Shown here: piece by piece, positions 36,290 through 48,084 of the stretch
Layout of the letters: every line of letters starts with the position of its first letter
Numbering within the stretch: the stretch's first letter is position 1
From: Branchiostoma floridae
Taxonomy: Eukaryota > Chordata > Leptocardii > Amphioxiformes > Branchiostomatidae
Reading direction: 5' to 3'
DNA length: 64,000 bases
NCBI RefSeq assembly: GCF_000003815.2
Contig: NC_049993.1
Location: 11,057,026-11,121,025, forward strand
Made by a program: the position numbers and the translations under genes
Notes under the pieces: generated by a model
What the model was told of the DNA's origin: nothing
The model's input: the letters and a program-made list of their open reading frames with translations, nothing else
Databases searched by the model: none

Positions 36290-36865
36290 TAAAACCCTTT
36301 AAGAGCCTTTCGCCATTTCCCCATTCCCGAAAACACGGAAATTTGGCAATTTGGCGGTCGTCTTAGCCACTTTTCAGGACGCGGCCGGTAGCGGTACTGC
36401 AGATTGGGCTCTCATAGGGTATATAGTCCTGACCGTCATGATATGATAATATAAATGAAATTAGACCTAACGTCAGTGCAAACCTTTCAAAATAGTTACA
36501 GAGATCATTATACACATCTCGAATGCCCCTTTAAGACAACAAGTAGCATAAAAAGGGTCGATTTTAGGCACCGCGTGAGGAGCCCAGGTACACCATGTCT
36601 GCCCGTCATAGCGCCGCCTACATTCATGTATACATCATACCTTGTGTGTTATGAGTAGTTTTCGGATATATTTGGAGGTTATTCGATTTCCCTTGAAAGC
36701 TTTGGCCTTTTATTTAATTGTTCGTTTGTTTACACGGGATGGGCGACTGTTCAAGAAGCCCCAGCGTCTCTCGGAAAACATTCCGATCCTCCACTCCAAC
36801 ATCTGCTTGGAGACCAATTTCCGACAACTTAGACCTTTTACTTGACTGTTCATCCGCTAATCAGT
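36290..36865 (+). repeat. Right arm of the large inverted repeat with a related ORF
   Basis: The reverse complement matches the left arm across its length. The plus-strand frame (36,642-36,845) contains MSSFRIYLEVIRF, a hydrophobic stretch and RLSENIPILH, clearly related to the left peptide (MSS[L/F]RIY[V/L][D/E]V). The two frames diverge outward from the shared inner sequence. Confidence 0.7.
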
Positions 36866-38200
36866 CACGTTTGCATGCGTCGTGCTAACAAAATATTATC
36901 AGACACATTTATCCTATGGAGAAATACATGTACAATGTATATGTATATGTATAACGTTATATATATATACCGGTATGTATCTTTTTCTTTACACATCATA
37001 CTAAAAAATGAGGTATTATTGATACAAAGTAAGCGCCTATTTGCCAAACATGAGTCTAGATAAATCGACAATTTACGATAATCCCCCAACAGACTGTAAA
37101 ACGACTTTTCTTTCCAATATCATGTACAAGGCTAGACACATATTGGTGAACTTGAAGTATCGGGAACGTTTAAGCCCTTTCAATAACCCATCAGGAGTCG
37201 CCTTATCTTTTCATCAATCCAGTAATTCTCCGTGCATAAATGATAGACAAGTCTTTGGAATGTTTCTTTTACCTCGGTGACTTTCAGATAGTCTATATCG
37301 TCTGACTCTAATATACTCTCCAAACAGAGGTTAGGCTCCGGCTGTTTTTTGAGTTTCTTTTTTTCGAGTTTTCTATGTTGTAACGTTTTCTTTATGTCTG
37401 GCGGTTTTCTTTATGTCTGGGCAAGGAGGTTAAAAATCACCTTTTTTTAACCACCTTGGTCTGGGTCATCCCCAAATTTGGGCATTCTGCGACTTGGGAA
37501 ACGGGATTGGTTCTTAAGGAGGGTTTCCCATCAGTTATTTTCAGCTCGTGTTCTTGACCTTGGGGCTATTTCTGACTGCCAAACTACCAGATCAAGGGTT
37601 GTTTTAGTCTTGTACTTACCACTTCTGATACATCAGTTCAGTTAAGTTCATCCATCCGGTGACACTATGTTCTTCCATACAAATCTGTCGCGCACGATAA
37701 GGCTTCTAATGCTAGCGTTGAGAGTTCAAGCTCTGATATTCGACCAAAGAACGGTCTTTCGACACCCAACAATTGAACTGTAGAACTCTTGCCCATAAAT
37801 CTCCAAAAGCTGAACTAAACTGATACATACATTTCTCTAGTTTGTCAAGGAGCGTCTGCATGTCAGCATCAGAGCAAGAAGTATAACATACATGAACAGA
37901 GTCACAGCTATCACCAGGTACTTAGGTTTTCCTTTGGCGGGTAATGACGGGAAAGTCTTACATCTAAGGCCGGACGGCAAAAAATCCTACTGTTTACAGA
38001 ATTCTGAGTACTAAGTACTAGTCCTTTGTTCTCTTGTAGTATGATACTCAAAACTCAGCTTAAGGAAATATCTTTGTGGTAGTATACTCACAGATTCCCA
38101 TTCCATTCCAACTTAATACATTCGCCCCAAAGTTACTTTATTCTCCACTTATACTTCAACTTTTTGTAAACAAGTCAAACACAAAGAAGAGGCAGAGTCA
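36866..38200. other. Intergenic, between inverted repeat and NFI 3' end
   Basis: A TA-rich tract at about 36,940-36,975 and a foldback copy at 37,423-37,459 are present. No gene seen. Confidence 0.45.
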
Positions 38201-38225
38201 AGTTGCTGAAGTTTGGAATGCAACA

Positions 38226-38231
38226 TTTATT
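38226..38231 (-). promoter_or_regulatory. Poly(A) signal of the NFI gene
   Basis: AATAAA on the minus strand (ATGCACAATAAATGTTG), with a second AATAAA about 80 bp further on. It would end a 3' UTR of roughly 4.6 kb. Earlier sites cannot be excluded. Confidence 0.45.
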
Positions 38232-41200
38232 GTGCATTAATGGCTATACGTTGTAAACTTGTCTGCTGTGTTGTGTCAAGTAACATAAGGTACTGTATCT
38301 TCCCATACTGTGTTTCACCAAGCTTTGCAATCAGAAATACAGAGGCACATTGTTGTCCACGTTTTCTTCTTCCATTGGCTCCCTCCAGAATATAGAAATG
38401 TGTCCTGCCACCCCTAACTAACATCATGGAATGTTCCAGGCATTACCAATCATCCCTCTACCTCTGGAACAGCTCATCCAACTCTGGGGGTGAGCAGCAT
38501 TGGAGGGTTCACAGTCGAGACATGGACATTTCCTACTCATTAGTTAGTTGTCTTATTTTATGCTATCACCTACGGTAAAGAAAAAAAACTGCAAATACAT
38601 TGTAAAGTACAGTACGGTATAACATTGTCAATAGAATGCATTTTACTGTAGATACGAGCCGATCTATTGATTAAGTAACTGTTCTAGCAGATTCATCATC
38701 CGAGGGTACCGGAGCAATTGAGTGAGGAGGGTTGTTTCCCAAGCAAGGGGTGAAAGGTGAAAGGTTGGGGGTCGTCTGGCTACCATGGAAACAGCAGTTA
38801 GGCAGTATACAGAGGCACTTCAAACAATTGCTCTAAAATTACTCAAAGCAGAGTTAGCCATCCCTAGTTTCCCATCCTTTAACACGACCCACACATTTTG
38901 CTTGCAGTATCAATTCTTATCATCAACATACCATCATTGTCTATATACAAGCCATAACAATTTCCAGATCATCACACATCTTTTAAAACTCTGTCCTTTG
39001 TGTTACTCCTTTCTTTATACAAAAATATTGCACTCTTTTCGATACATCTTCAGAAAATAAAATAAAATAAAATGCTGGTCCAAACCGTAACAGACCAGTT
39101 AACAAGTGAAGTTCCCATTCTTCGATTTTCTCCCCCCAACTTTCGGAAGCCCATTGTTTGTTTCTCCTTCAACATAATGGGTCTCTCAATGTCAACCCCA
39201 AAGGTGGAGGGGGTGGCTATATTGCAAAACCATTTAGTAACAGGCAATCGTGCATCACAGTAAATACCACAATAACCAATCCTGTGTTTATAACATACAC
39301 AACTATTTGCGGAACTGATGCACAATGGTTCCTGTTAAGGTTTTGCCGTCGTTTTAAGCTTTGTGCGGGTAAGACCCCCTCCTTCTAAGGGATTACACTG
39401 AGAGGTGCAAGTGGCATAAATCTAGGCACAAGGCATTTGCATAAAGCACTGCATAGCTACTAGATGTCCTTTGGCTACGAAACAGCAGGTACAAAAGCAT
39501 GGTACAAAATAACCATAGGCCCATGAACACAAATATAACAGTCAGCACACACAAGAACAACAACAGTTGGTACACAGGGGTGGCACTTTCAGGCCTACAA
39601 AGCAAAAACACAATGGAAAATAAAGGGGAACGTAATAATAATTGATTAGTTCCTACAGTTAATTGGAATAATTTAGACTTTTCAGTGCAAACAACACTTT
39701 CCAAGACATTTTACAGACACATTCACTGCCTCTAAAGCAGACCCATTTCAAAGATAGGGTCACAGTAGATGGCAGTTCGACCCACAAGTCCATTTCATCG
39801 GAAATACTTCTTCCTCTCTTGCATAAAATTGTTCCAAGTAAGGGGCTCTAAAAAAATACAAAATTCTGCATTGAAAATAGGGCAGAATCATACTGATCTC
39901 CTTTTCTCTCAATCACAATGTGCACTTGTCTATGATACATACCCCCTGTTCTAGAAACCATTTTATACAGGGATATATAAATATATATTAAGAATATCTA
40001 AATAATTTTCACACTTTTAGCTTATTTACATCCTTTCTGTACAAACCACTCTAGTCAGAAACTTGTGCAACTCTTTCTAAATTAAAATTTACACAAACAA
40101 TCGAGGAGGCAGGTCAGAGCAGAACATTGTTTGGGTTGGTTGTGTGCAGAACGCAACGTTTTCAGATTTGGAATGGACGTAAAGTGGTCGGGCTTGAACT
40201 ACGATGAAGCGGACGTGGGTTTGAAAACGTGGAAGACATCAGCAGGAATTGTCAGAGGCATCATTAGCAAGGTTAGGCTACGGCAGTGTGTCACGCGAAG
40301 TCCACCATCCGGACATATCAACATGTTTCCAACTCAAACAATCCATGTCAAAATTCTTATAGTTTCTACAACACTGAAATAAATTTCCTATGTCAAAAAA
40401 CTTCTGTTAAACATCTTGCCCTGTATGTGACAACAAGGCTGTCAAGATGATAGCAGAAGTCAAATAGTCTATCAGATGATGGCTTGGCGTGAGACACTTG
40501 TAAGATATACGTACATATATTGAAATAGATAGATATATATATAGCAGCGTTAGCAGAATCTCTCAAATGTTTCAGTTGAACCCTCGGTGTCAAGAACTTG
40601 ATACAACAAGGTGCCATCTACTTCACAGATAGCACGCTCGCAACGTTAGCACCAAGGTCTTCATGGAACAACAACTATGTCAAACAAATACTAGCCAAGT
40701 TTCCATAGCAGGCCACAAATTACTCTTCTATAGATCCCTGTCCTAGGAAAGACTTAGGATTTATACAGGAACTACCTTTGGCAAAGTCAAACATTAGACA
40801 AGGCCCCTTACTTTAATTTGTAATTTTTGGAACGACTGTTCAATGAAGACCTGGCGACAGCAAAAATAGGTTAGTAACATTTTCCTATAAATTGATCAGG
40901 ATAGTAAAAAAAAAGGCTTATCTACTACATTTATAGAGGCTACATCTTCATAGAATTCAAAGCATAAAATTTCTAAAAGCTTCCGTGTGCATTTTTTTCT
41001 CGTCTCCAGAAGCAAATACATGGCCAACAGGCCCATGAGATATTCACACTACACAATATTGATAGTTCACACTTTAGAGTTATTGCTGCAATTTCGTTTG
41101 GCTTCTCTTCTCTTCATAAATACTCTTCCTTGTGCTGATTAACTCCCCTCAAGGGTACAAAGTGCAACACCCAACAACATCAACATACAAGTTTGTCTCC

Positions 41201-42875
41201 ACTCAGCTCCGTCTTTTTGCTTAGTAGTCATCTCTTATAAGTCACAGAAAAATAGATTTGAGCCACGTTACATCTCAAATTCTTAACTAACTGGCAATAA
41301 TTGTCACAGTGGAGAAGAAGCTGACGTGGCTGTCTTAAAGTTCTGTAGGGTGCTACTTATAGGTTGCTGTGTCTTAAGGAAGCAGAAAACAGGCCCTCGA
41401 AGCAGTGTCTGCAGAATACCTGGTGATGTTAGAATCATTCGAACTGGCGAGTTTCCCTCGAAAACAAAGGACGTCAACCTCAAGAAGTATCTTAGCCATG
41501 TGGTTATCATTTAGAACTGATTTTCAAGCTTCAATGCCAGTTTTTAATGCTTAAGTTTCTTGGTTTTAGATAGTTTAAGTTGATTGGTTTCTATATAGAG
41601 CTCAGCCCTTATCCTAATCAACTGGAATTTCACATTTTTTGTACAGAAGCTGGAACATTTTTGGGTGGTTGACAACCTTCACAATGACCAAATACGACTC
41701 TAGGTGGCAGAAACTGCAACAAAACTGTTTCACCTTTACAACTGTTCCTGCTGCTATATCTCTACCTCAAAAATGAAAGTCAAGTAATCAAGCTTGGCTT
41801 ATACCTCTGTCTTCAACACTAAATCTTTCTAGGTAAAACGTATCCAGTATTTCATTTTCCTATGTCAAGAACATTCTGTGGAAAAAACGAGAAATTCTTG
41901 AGTGCAATAAATCCTTTAGGCTACTCTTCAATGTTGCCATACAATTTGAACTGCTGAAACACCTTCCGACCAGAATATGTACATAGTGGCTGAGATTATT
42001 TCACTGTGACTGATTCAGTCTTTCTCAGCCTCTTGCTTTTATACTCTAAACACTAAAGAGCTACTGTCAGTTCAATAACAAAGAAAGGAAAATGTTAGGG
42101 TTAATACTTGTCCATTTTAAAAATCAAATGTGGACGTGTCCTGTCTCTGCAACTCTGCCTGTATAATCTTATCTTATATAATTTATAATGTCATAGTAGT
42201 TAATCCAGCTTATCATCTGGACAGCCATAAATCCATCTGCTAAAAATTCTGTCCAACCCATGTCGGAAACTAAAGTCTTGTTATATTGATTAGCTAGACT
42301 TATTTTGATATTGATTATCATGTATTAGTATTCCGCTGTGTTCGCTTGTGTTAAAGGCATCTACATGGTAGGAGCAGCTTAGTTATGACTTTGGGTTGGC
42401 ACAACTCCATTCCCAAAGTCTTAAAAGTACTTCTTTCCCTACTTCTTTAAGTTCTACGTTCTATGTCCAAAGCAGAAGTAACCTAACCATATGTCTATTA
42501 AGACCTTGCAGTTGTGCAGACTGCAAGATGAGCTTATTACAATCTCTCCTGCCTTATCTAAATGTATAAATCCTTAAAACAGCTACAAATGGTCTCCTCA
42601 GCACTTTGGAAAACATGCACAGTTGGTATTAAAATTGTCTTTCATAGGTTTCTGTATCAGGAAGGAACTTTTTTTTGTTTCTGTTGTTGTTGTTGCTGTT
42701 GTTAAAGAAAAGACCCAGCTCCTCTGCAGACACTGCTTGGTAGGGCTAACCAGCGTATCATATTGTTTACTCAGAAAACCTTTGTCATCCCCTATTTTGT
42801 ACAAAGTTGTGCTGTCACAATCCTGCCACGACAGCCCCAAGGAACTACTTTCCTTTGGCAGCGGGACACAGAGGG
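38232..42875 (-). other. Probable long 3' UTR of NFI
   Basis: Unbroken AT-rich sequence without exons or recognisable transposons between the stop codon and the AATAAA. Long 3' UTRs are usual for vertebrate NFI genes. The extent is inferred. Confidence 0.5.
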
Positions 42876-42967
42876 TCATGCGGCAGCCTCCTTGGTGGGG
42901 CTGGTCTGTGTGCTGCTGTTGGCGGTTGTATCCATGGGCTCTGAGGGCATCATTGGGAAGAAGCGCT
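42876..42967 (-). CDS. NFI last coding exon
   Basis: Acceptor ttcttcgttgcag|AGCGC gives ERFFPMMPSEPMDTT then ANSSTQTSPTKEAAA and TGA. A second acceptor, ttcttacag|TCC, lies 26 nt upstream (exon start 42,993). With the same upstream exon it would shift frame and end in VPVHSSSLQSASSQ. The downstream acceptor is preferred because it keeps the longer frame. Confidence 0.75.
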
Positions 42968-43435
42968 CTGCAACGAAGAAGAGTGGACGGGGACTGTAAG
43001 AACACAGACGTGGTGTAAGTACAGTCCACAACAACCGAGTCTCATAACAACTACAACAAAACTGGACTAAAATTACATAAATACACAAGGGGTATGTCAA
43101 TTTGTGTAAATAAAGTTTGCACATCACTTCAACTTCTTGAAACATTACTTTACAGAGTACTATTTTTAAGGGAAAGTTATTCAGCACCAAGGAAAGGGCT
43201 TGGTGATAAGAAAAGGTTGTTTCATTAAACTGTAACAATACTTAAGGTAAATATTTTCTATTTTGAGACCTTGTAACTGGAGAGGGGAAAATATTCGTGA
43301 TGTGCAATCGTCTATTTTGTGGCATCAGAATTTGGGGAAACCTTGCAATACAGATATTATATTGTCAAAAGTTACTCGATCAAAGTGATTCCATAAATGA
43401 TGAACTGTGCAATGAAGAAATGATGTGAAACTCAC

Positions 43436-43480
43436 CTTCATTTAGCATGCCTTCCTCAGGGTTCATAGGTTGTACCATCC
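43436..43480 (-). CDS. NFI 45-nt exon
   Basis: It encodes MVQPMNPEEGMLNE between a gttacag acceptor and GAAG|GTGAGT donor. It is phase 1 on both sides and a multiple of three, so it can be skipped without changing frame. Confidence 0.75.
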
Positions 43481-43995
43481 CTGTAACACACAGGGAACAT
43501 TGATTACCAAACTGGTCTTTCACCAAATAGTTAACAGTGTGACATATAGTAAGGACAAAGTTACCTTTTTAAGCTACTGTGATTCCTGACTTTTTCAATG
43601 TACTTTTATGTTCACGGTTTTCACGATGACGGCTGTAACATGAACTTATCATTACTGATAACAAATAAATCAACGACTTTTTTTACATGCACCTGCCAAT
43701 ACCGTGAACATTTAGTTCTGAGAAAAGGTAAAATTTTCTCAGACCGTGAAAGTTTGGTGCCGAGAAGACAAAGTGAATTACAGTATGTTTCGTAATTTTT
43801 CAGTACAGTATTTTCCATGAACAACATAATCCAAGCATATGCATGTACAATTTTGTATATAACTAAGATGAAATCCTGTATATTTTGTTGTGGAAATAAC
43901 TTTTTCATTTTAACATATTCTTCAGCAGCAATTCTAAATGTTTGTTACCAGAAGAAAATGGTTCATACTTACTAAGTGTGAAACATTTGCCTTAC

Positions 43996-44164
43996 CGGCC
44001 ATCATGTTGTAGTCTGCATTCTCCTCCAGTGAGATCAACGGGGCCGTCCAGCGAGGGATGGGCGTGGATCTGGGCGTGGTCCGTGGCGTTGTCATGGGCG
44101 ACGCCAGCACACTGGGGCTGAGGGCAGTCATACTGACGGGGCTGATGTTGGGGTATGTCAGCAA
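43996..44164 (-). CDS. NFI C-terminal extension exon
   Basis: It encodes LLTYPNISPVSMTALSPSVL, a Thr/Pro-rich stretch (SPMTTPRTTPRSTPIPRW) and ISLEENADYNMMA. The acceptor is ccatcag in phase 0, the donor GCCG|GTAAGG. I know of no counterpart in the standard vertebrate NFI ending (…SWYLG). Confidence 0.78.
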
Positions 44165-44565
44165 CTGATGGAACAGCAGGATACTGATGAACAAGGGGGT
44201 AGGATGACAGAATAGAAGAGCCGGAGAGTAGGGGCAAGATTGCAATGAAAGCCGTGAATAAAGGCAGAATTAACGCAGCAATGTGTGGAAAGCATTTGGC
44301 TACTATCAAAGTTGAAACATCTGACCGTCAAGGTGTTTCTCATATAGAATGACTCAAATCTCAGTTTGAAACGGAATCAACAATATATGGATATCCCTCC
44401 GATTGCTAAAAACTGCATCATAGACAATTGACCACCTTAAAGCATGACAGCAGCTACAAGAAGCTGGGTAGAAAAAGATTTCAGACAAAGCACACAACAT
44501 CACAATGTCACACCTGTGCTAACATGACCTGACATGGTCACACCTAAGTGCAGAGGTGTTCTCAC

Positions 44566-44693
44566 CTGGTGCTGTGCCTGTGGGTGGATGAAGCCCGTCT
44601 CCGGCCGGCCCAGTGCAGCGAAGGGACTGGTCATGATGGCACGGTTACCAGGCGGGGTGGTGGGGCAGGTGGACCCCGGTGCACTGGCTGCAC
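44566..44693 (-). CDS. NFI exon (AAS-NR region)
   Basis: It encodes AASAPGSTCPTTPPGNRAI then MTSPFAALGRPE and TGFIHPQAQHQ, aligning with the final NFI segment (AASPTSPTYS...SPANR). Acceptor ttgttccag, donor CACCAG|GTGAGA, phase 1 in and 0 out. Confidence 0.88.
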
Positions 44694-45255
44694 CTGGAAC
44701 AAGCAGGTATTGATTACAACACAGTACAGGTGCTGGGTATGACAAGCCATGAACATTGTTCACACTTCTGTCAATGAAGGTTAGACATCCACGTAATAGA
44801 TATGCAGCAGCAGCAAAAATCAACAGTTGATTCTACAAACTTATCCCAGGACAATTTCATGAAACTTATCATCTCAAATCTGACATATTGCAATTGTATT
44901 ACAATTCAAGGACTGAATAGCTGACAATCCCCCAAGATTTACCGTGCAGATTGCTATGATGAGTGTTGCATAAACATGGATGAATTTTCAAAAGGAAATT
45001 TTCTTAGTAACACCAAAATTGCTATTGAAAGTCTTGATTAATTGTTCCCCAACTCAGAGATTTGTACTTTAAGAAAATTACTTTGGTGCCCCAAATCACC
45101 ATGTTTACTCGGGACCTCAAAACCTACAAACATGGGAAAATTCAAACATATTGACAAAAGAATTTAAGGTACGAATACACATACACATTTAATTACATAA
45201 ACAGTACCCACATCAGAGATATTCCCATAGGTAACAAATACAGATCATGACTTAC

Positions 45256-45493
45256 TTGATGTGGTGGTGGAGGTGGTGGGAGAAGGCGTGGCACTTGTCG
45301 TGGATCTCGCACCTGACGTCACCAGGGCGACAGGTCGCGCCATGGGTGGGGGCGGGGGTGGAGGCAGCATGGTAGCAGGAATGAAGGGTCCGGGGCTGCA
45401 CTTGGAGGGGTTGAACTTGTTCTCGTTCTTGCAGACCTGTGGGACGGAACGTTCCAGCTTTACCCAAGTCTCCCGAGTCCCATGTGCATACGA
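45256..45493 (-). CDS. NFI proline-rich exon
   Basis: It contains NKFNPSKCSPGPFIP followed by ATMLPPPPPPPMARPV, the hallmark NFI polyproline run, then a Thr/Ser-rich end. The first acceptor (pyrimidine-rich, ccacag|TCG) sets 45,493. A second acceptor, gtcccacag|GTC at 45,436, is 57 nt downstream and also in frame. Donor TCAA|GTAAGT. Confidence 0.9.
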
Positions 45494-45964
45494 CTGTGGA
45501 GAAGGGGGGGCAAGCAGTCATTCATTTAATAAGGGGCTCGTTTAGCACAGATTTGTCAGAAAATCAACAATGAATGCAAATCAGATTTTTAATAATGATA
45601 GTGACAATGTATTTGCTGCTTGCCGTGGCGCAGTAACAATCTTAAATATTTCTTCCTCAACTTCTATTTCAGGACTGTCTTAAGCTTTAAATTAGTTTCT
45701 GTCCCACTCGTTGTTTGGGAGCACATGTTGTAAATTTTAAAATTTTTGTTTGTTAAATCTGTCATTTCGAGGAAACAAAAATACATTTTCAGCAATTTCA
45801 AGTCATTAAATGCATTTTTTTTCTACAAATGGGCTGATATTTTTTTCCTGACATAACAAGCAAATTTCCATTCCTGGACAGATCAATGGGTCATGGAGAC
45901 AGCTCAGCTTATACACCTACTAGTAAGTGTATTTGGCCATTTGATATATACATACATGTACATG

Positions 45965-46062
45965 TAACGCTAGTTCACCTTTATCCGTGGGGTTACCTTT
46001 ATTCTTTGCATATAAAATCAACGGATATAGGTTACCACGCGGATAAAGGTGAACTAGCGTTA
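45965..46062. mobile_element. Palindromic MITE, 98 bp
   Basis: TAACGCTAGTTCACCTTTAT at one end and its reverse complement at the other, with near-complete hairpin complementarity between. It lies in the NFI intron and ends 31 bp from the donor of the 46,094-46,254 exon. I associate this type of hairpin with amphioxus, from memory. Confidence 0.88.
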
Positions 46063-46093
46063 TATAAAAACACAGAAAGTTGTGACTCTTTAC

Positions 46094-46254
46094 CTCTTGG
46101 TTCTGAGCCTCTTGGTTGCAGACGACTTGAACGAAGTCTGCCAGTGTGTTGCTCTCCGGGTTGTGGTGGAAGCGGAGGGGGTGCTGGTAGTACCCCCCTG
46201 GCTGTTGGAACGACCCCGCTGTGCTGAAGGCTAGAGCTGTAGGGTAAACAGCAC
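46094..46254 (-). CDS. NFI exon (FVQ-VC region)
   Basis: It encodes AVYPTALAFSTAGSF, then QQPGGYYQHPLRFHHNPES and NTLADFVQVVC, matching vertebrate NFI [20 protein letters not shown]...KEFVQLVC. Acceptor ccttcccag|GTG, donor CAAGAG|GTAAAG, phase 1 in and 0 out. Confidence 0.94.
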
Positions 46255-46498
46255 CTGGGAAGGGGGAGGGGGGTGACAGGACGGAACTTACAACTTTAAT
46301 TGGAATGGGACAAAAGTGTTCTCTTCTTAAGACACTGTAAGATCCCTTCATATGCTAGGATTTGAGACTCAGGATTCTCCCAGGCAGGGGATTGGTATGA
46401 ACAGTCTAAATCCAGCCTTAAACTGGTATTAATTCTGATATACCAAATCCTTGTTTGTAAATCCTGGTATGAACAGTCTGAATCTGCCTTATGGGAAT

Positions 46499-46515
46499 GG
46501 GGGGGGGGGGGGGTG
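46499..46515. repeat. G homopolymer run
   Basis: About 16 consecutive G, in an NFI intron. Confidence 0.8.
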
Positions 46516-47910
46516 GATTTAATCCAGATCTGTCGTATCTACCTCAGGTGGTAGATTCTGTTGTTGGTCCCATGCCTGGGTAAATCCCAATTACTATCCT
46601 GGTATGAACAGGTTCTAAATGTCTCCACACTTTTAAAAACTTTCCTCACAAAATGCATGCATAAATGATGGTAGAATAAAATTCTTGTTTTGTAATGGAT
46701 TCAGTTTCTAGAAGTTTGGAATGTTATGGAAACTGCATGCAACAACCTCTTCTGATAAGATAGAAATTTTAGAAGTTTCACAAGATAGTTCTTTTCCTCT
46801 GTAAATTCTCACATTGAATAAGACACATTCACACAAACTAGCACATTATCGCTACAACATTGTATACACCTTAAGAAGTTGTGTTCAGTCAGAATTGGAT
46901 GAACAAAACTCTTCCTTACAACAAACCAACCGTATGGGGTTGACCATCACAGAATGGAAAAAATTATGGAAAAGCAGTTAAGCAAGCAAGCAGCAGGGCC
47001 TCACGTACAAACTAGTAAGCACATAATCAGAATTTGAACTTCCTGTGCTGTTCAACATTCTGTGTTAGAATTCAACAGGTGAGTCATCATACATGTACAT
47101 GAGTATGTTTTGACCAATGCAAATTTATCAATCCTATATGTAACTGCCTTCATCACTGATGACTAGTACTGACCAGTGGATTTTGGGAGGAAGACAAAGA
47201 GTGAATTTGCATGACATGACGCATGTTAGTATGTACAAGTAGATGTTCTGGGACTTTACGGTATCCTATACTATAAAGTGACAATTTTAAGTGTAAAGTT
47301 TAAATATCCATTTCTTAACCACTGTAAAATGGACCTTGCAGCACTGTCACTGTCTATCGATTAAGGTCAGAAGAAATTTGTATCCCGTTACGTTGAATTA
47401 CAACTGATCAAGTCTTGTCTGGAATATAGATTGCTCCCTCTTAAGGTTTGGGAAGTGCAGTAAGTAGTTGTGACCAGACCAGTCCTTTGGATACGGGATT
47501 GGGATTTTTGAACGTCCAGCTATAGCTAGAACATTTCATTCTCATAAAGTAGGGTTGCCATACATTTGTTGGTCACTCTTACTCCACAAATCTACTTTGA
47601 ATATCAAAATCTTTCCGAAGTATCATATTCTAGCTGGAGCTGAGTAGAACATAACATCTTCAGTTTGCAGTTCAACTTCTGGGCCCAGAAGTCAAGAGAA
47701 GTTCCACCACCATTTCTGGAATAGCTTACATTTTGGTCACAATTAGGCTTCTTTCAGAAAGGAGAAAATGCAAATAAAATTAAAAAGTCGAAAATCATAT
47801 GTAAAAAAAAATCAAAGAATTAGCTTAACAGAGAGGCTGTTTTTTAGGAAGGCACTTTGTGGTCATTCAAGTTCAAAGGTCACTCCATTCAAGGTCTCAC
47901 ACCACTGTAC

Positions 47911-48084
47911 CTCCGGGCCCAGTCAAAAGAACGGGATGCGGGAGAGCATGCATGGCGGCGGGCGTGGTTGCGGTGGTCGTAGGAGCCCCACCTGTGCTAG
48001 CAGGAGAGCCGAAGTTGCCGGGCTTGTCGGACGGCTTTGGCTTGGCGTGGATGACGTTCGGGGAAGGCAGGGCAGGGCTGGTAC
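47911..48084 (-). CDS. NFI exon (HALPHPVLLTGP region)
   Basis: It encodes TSPALPSPNVIHAKPKPSD, a Gly/Thr/Ala stretch and MHALPHPVLLTGPG, aligned to the NFI block that ends QHHRPVITGPR. It is 174 nt, phase 1 on both sides. Acceptor catccacag, donor GGAG|GTACAG. Confidence 0.88.
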
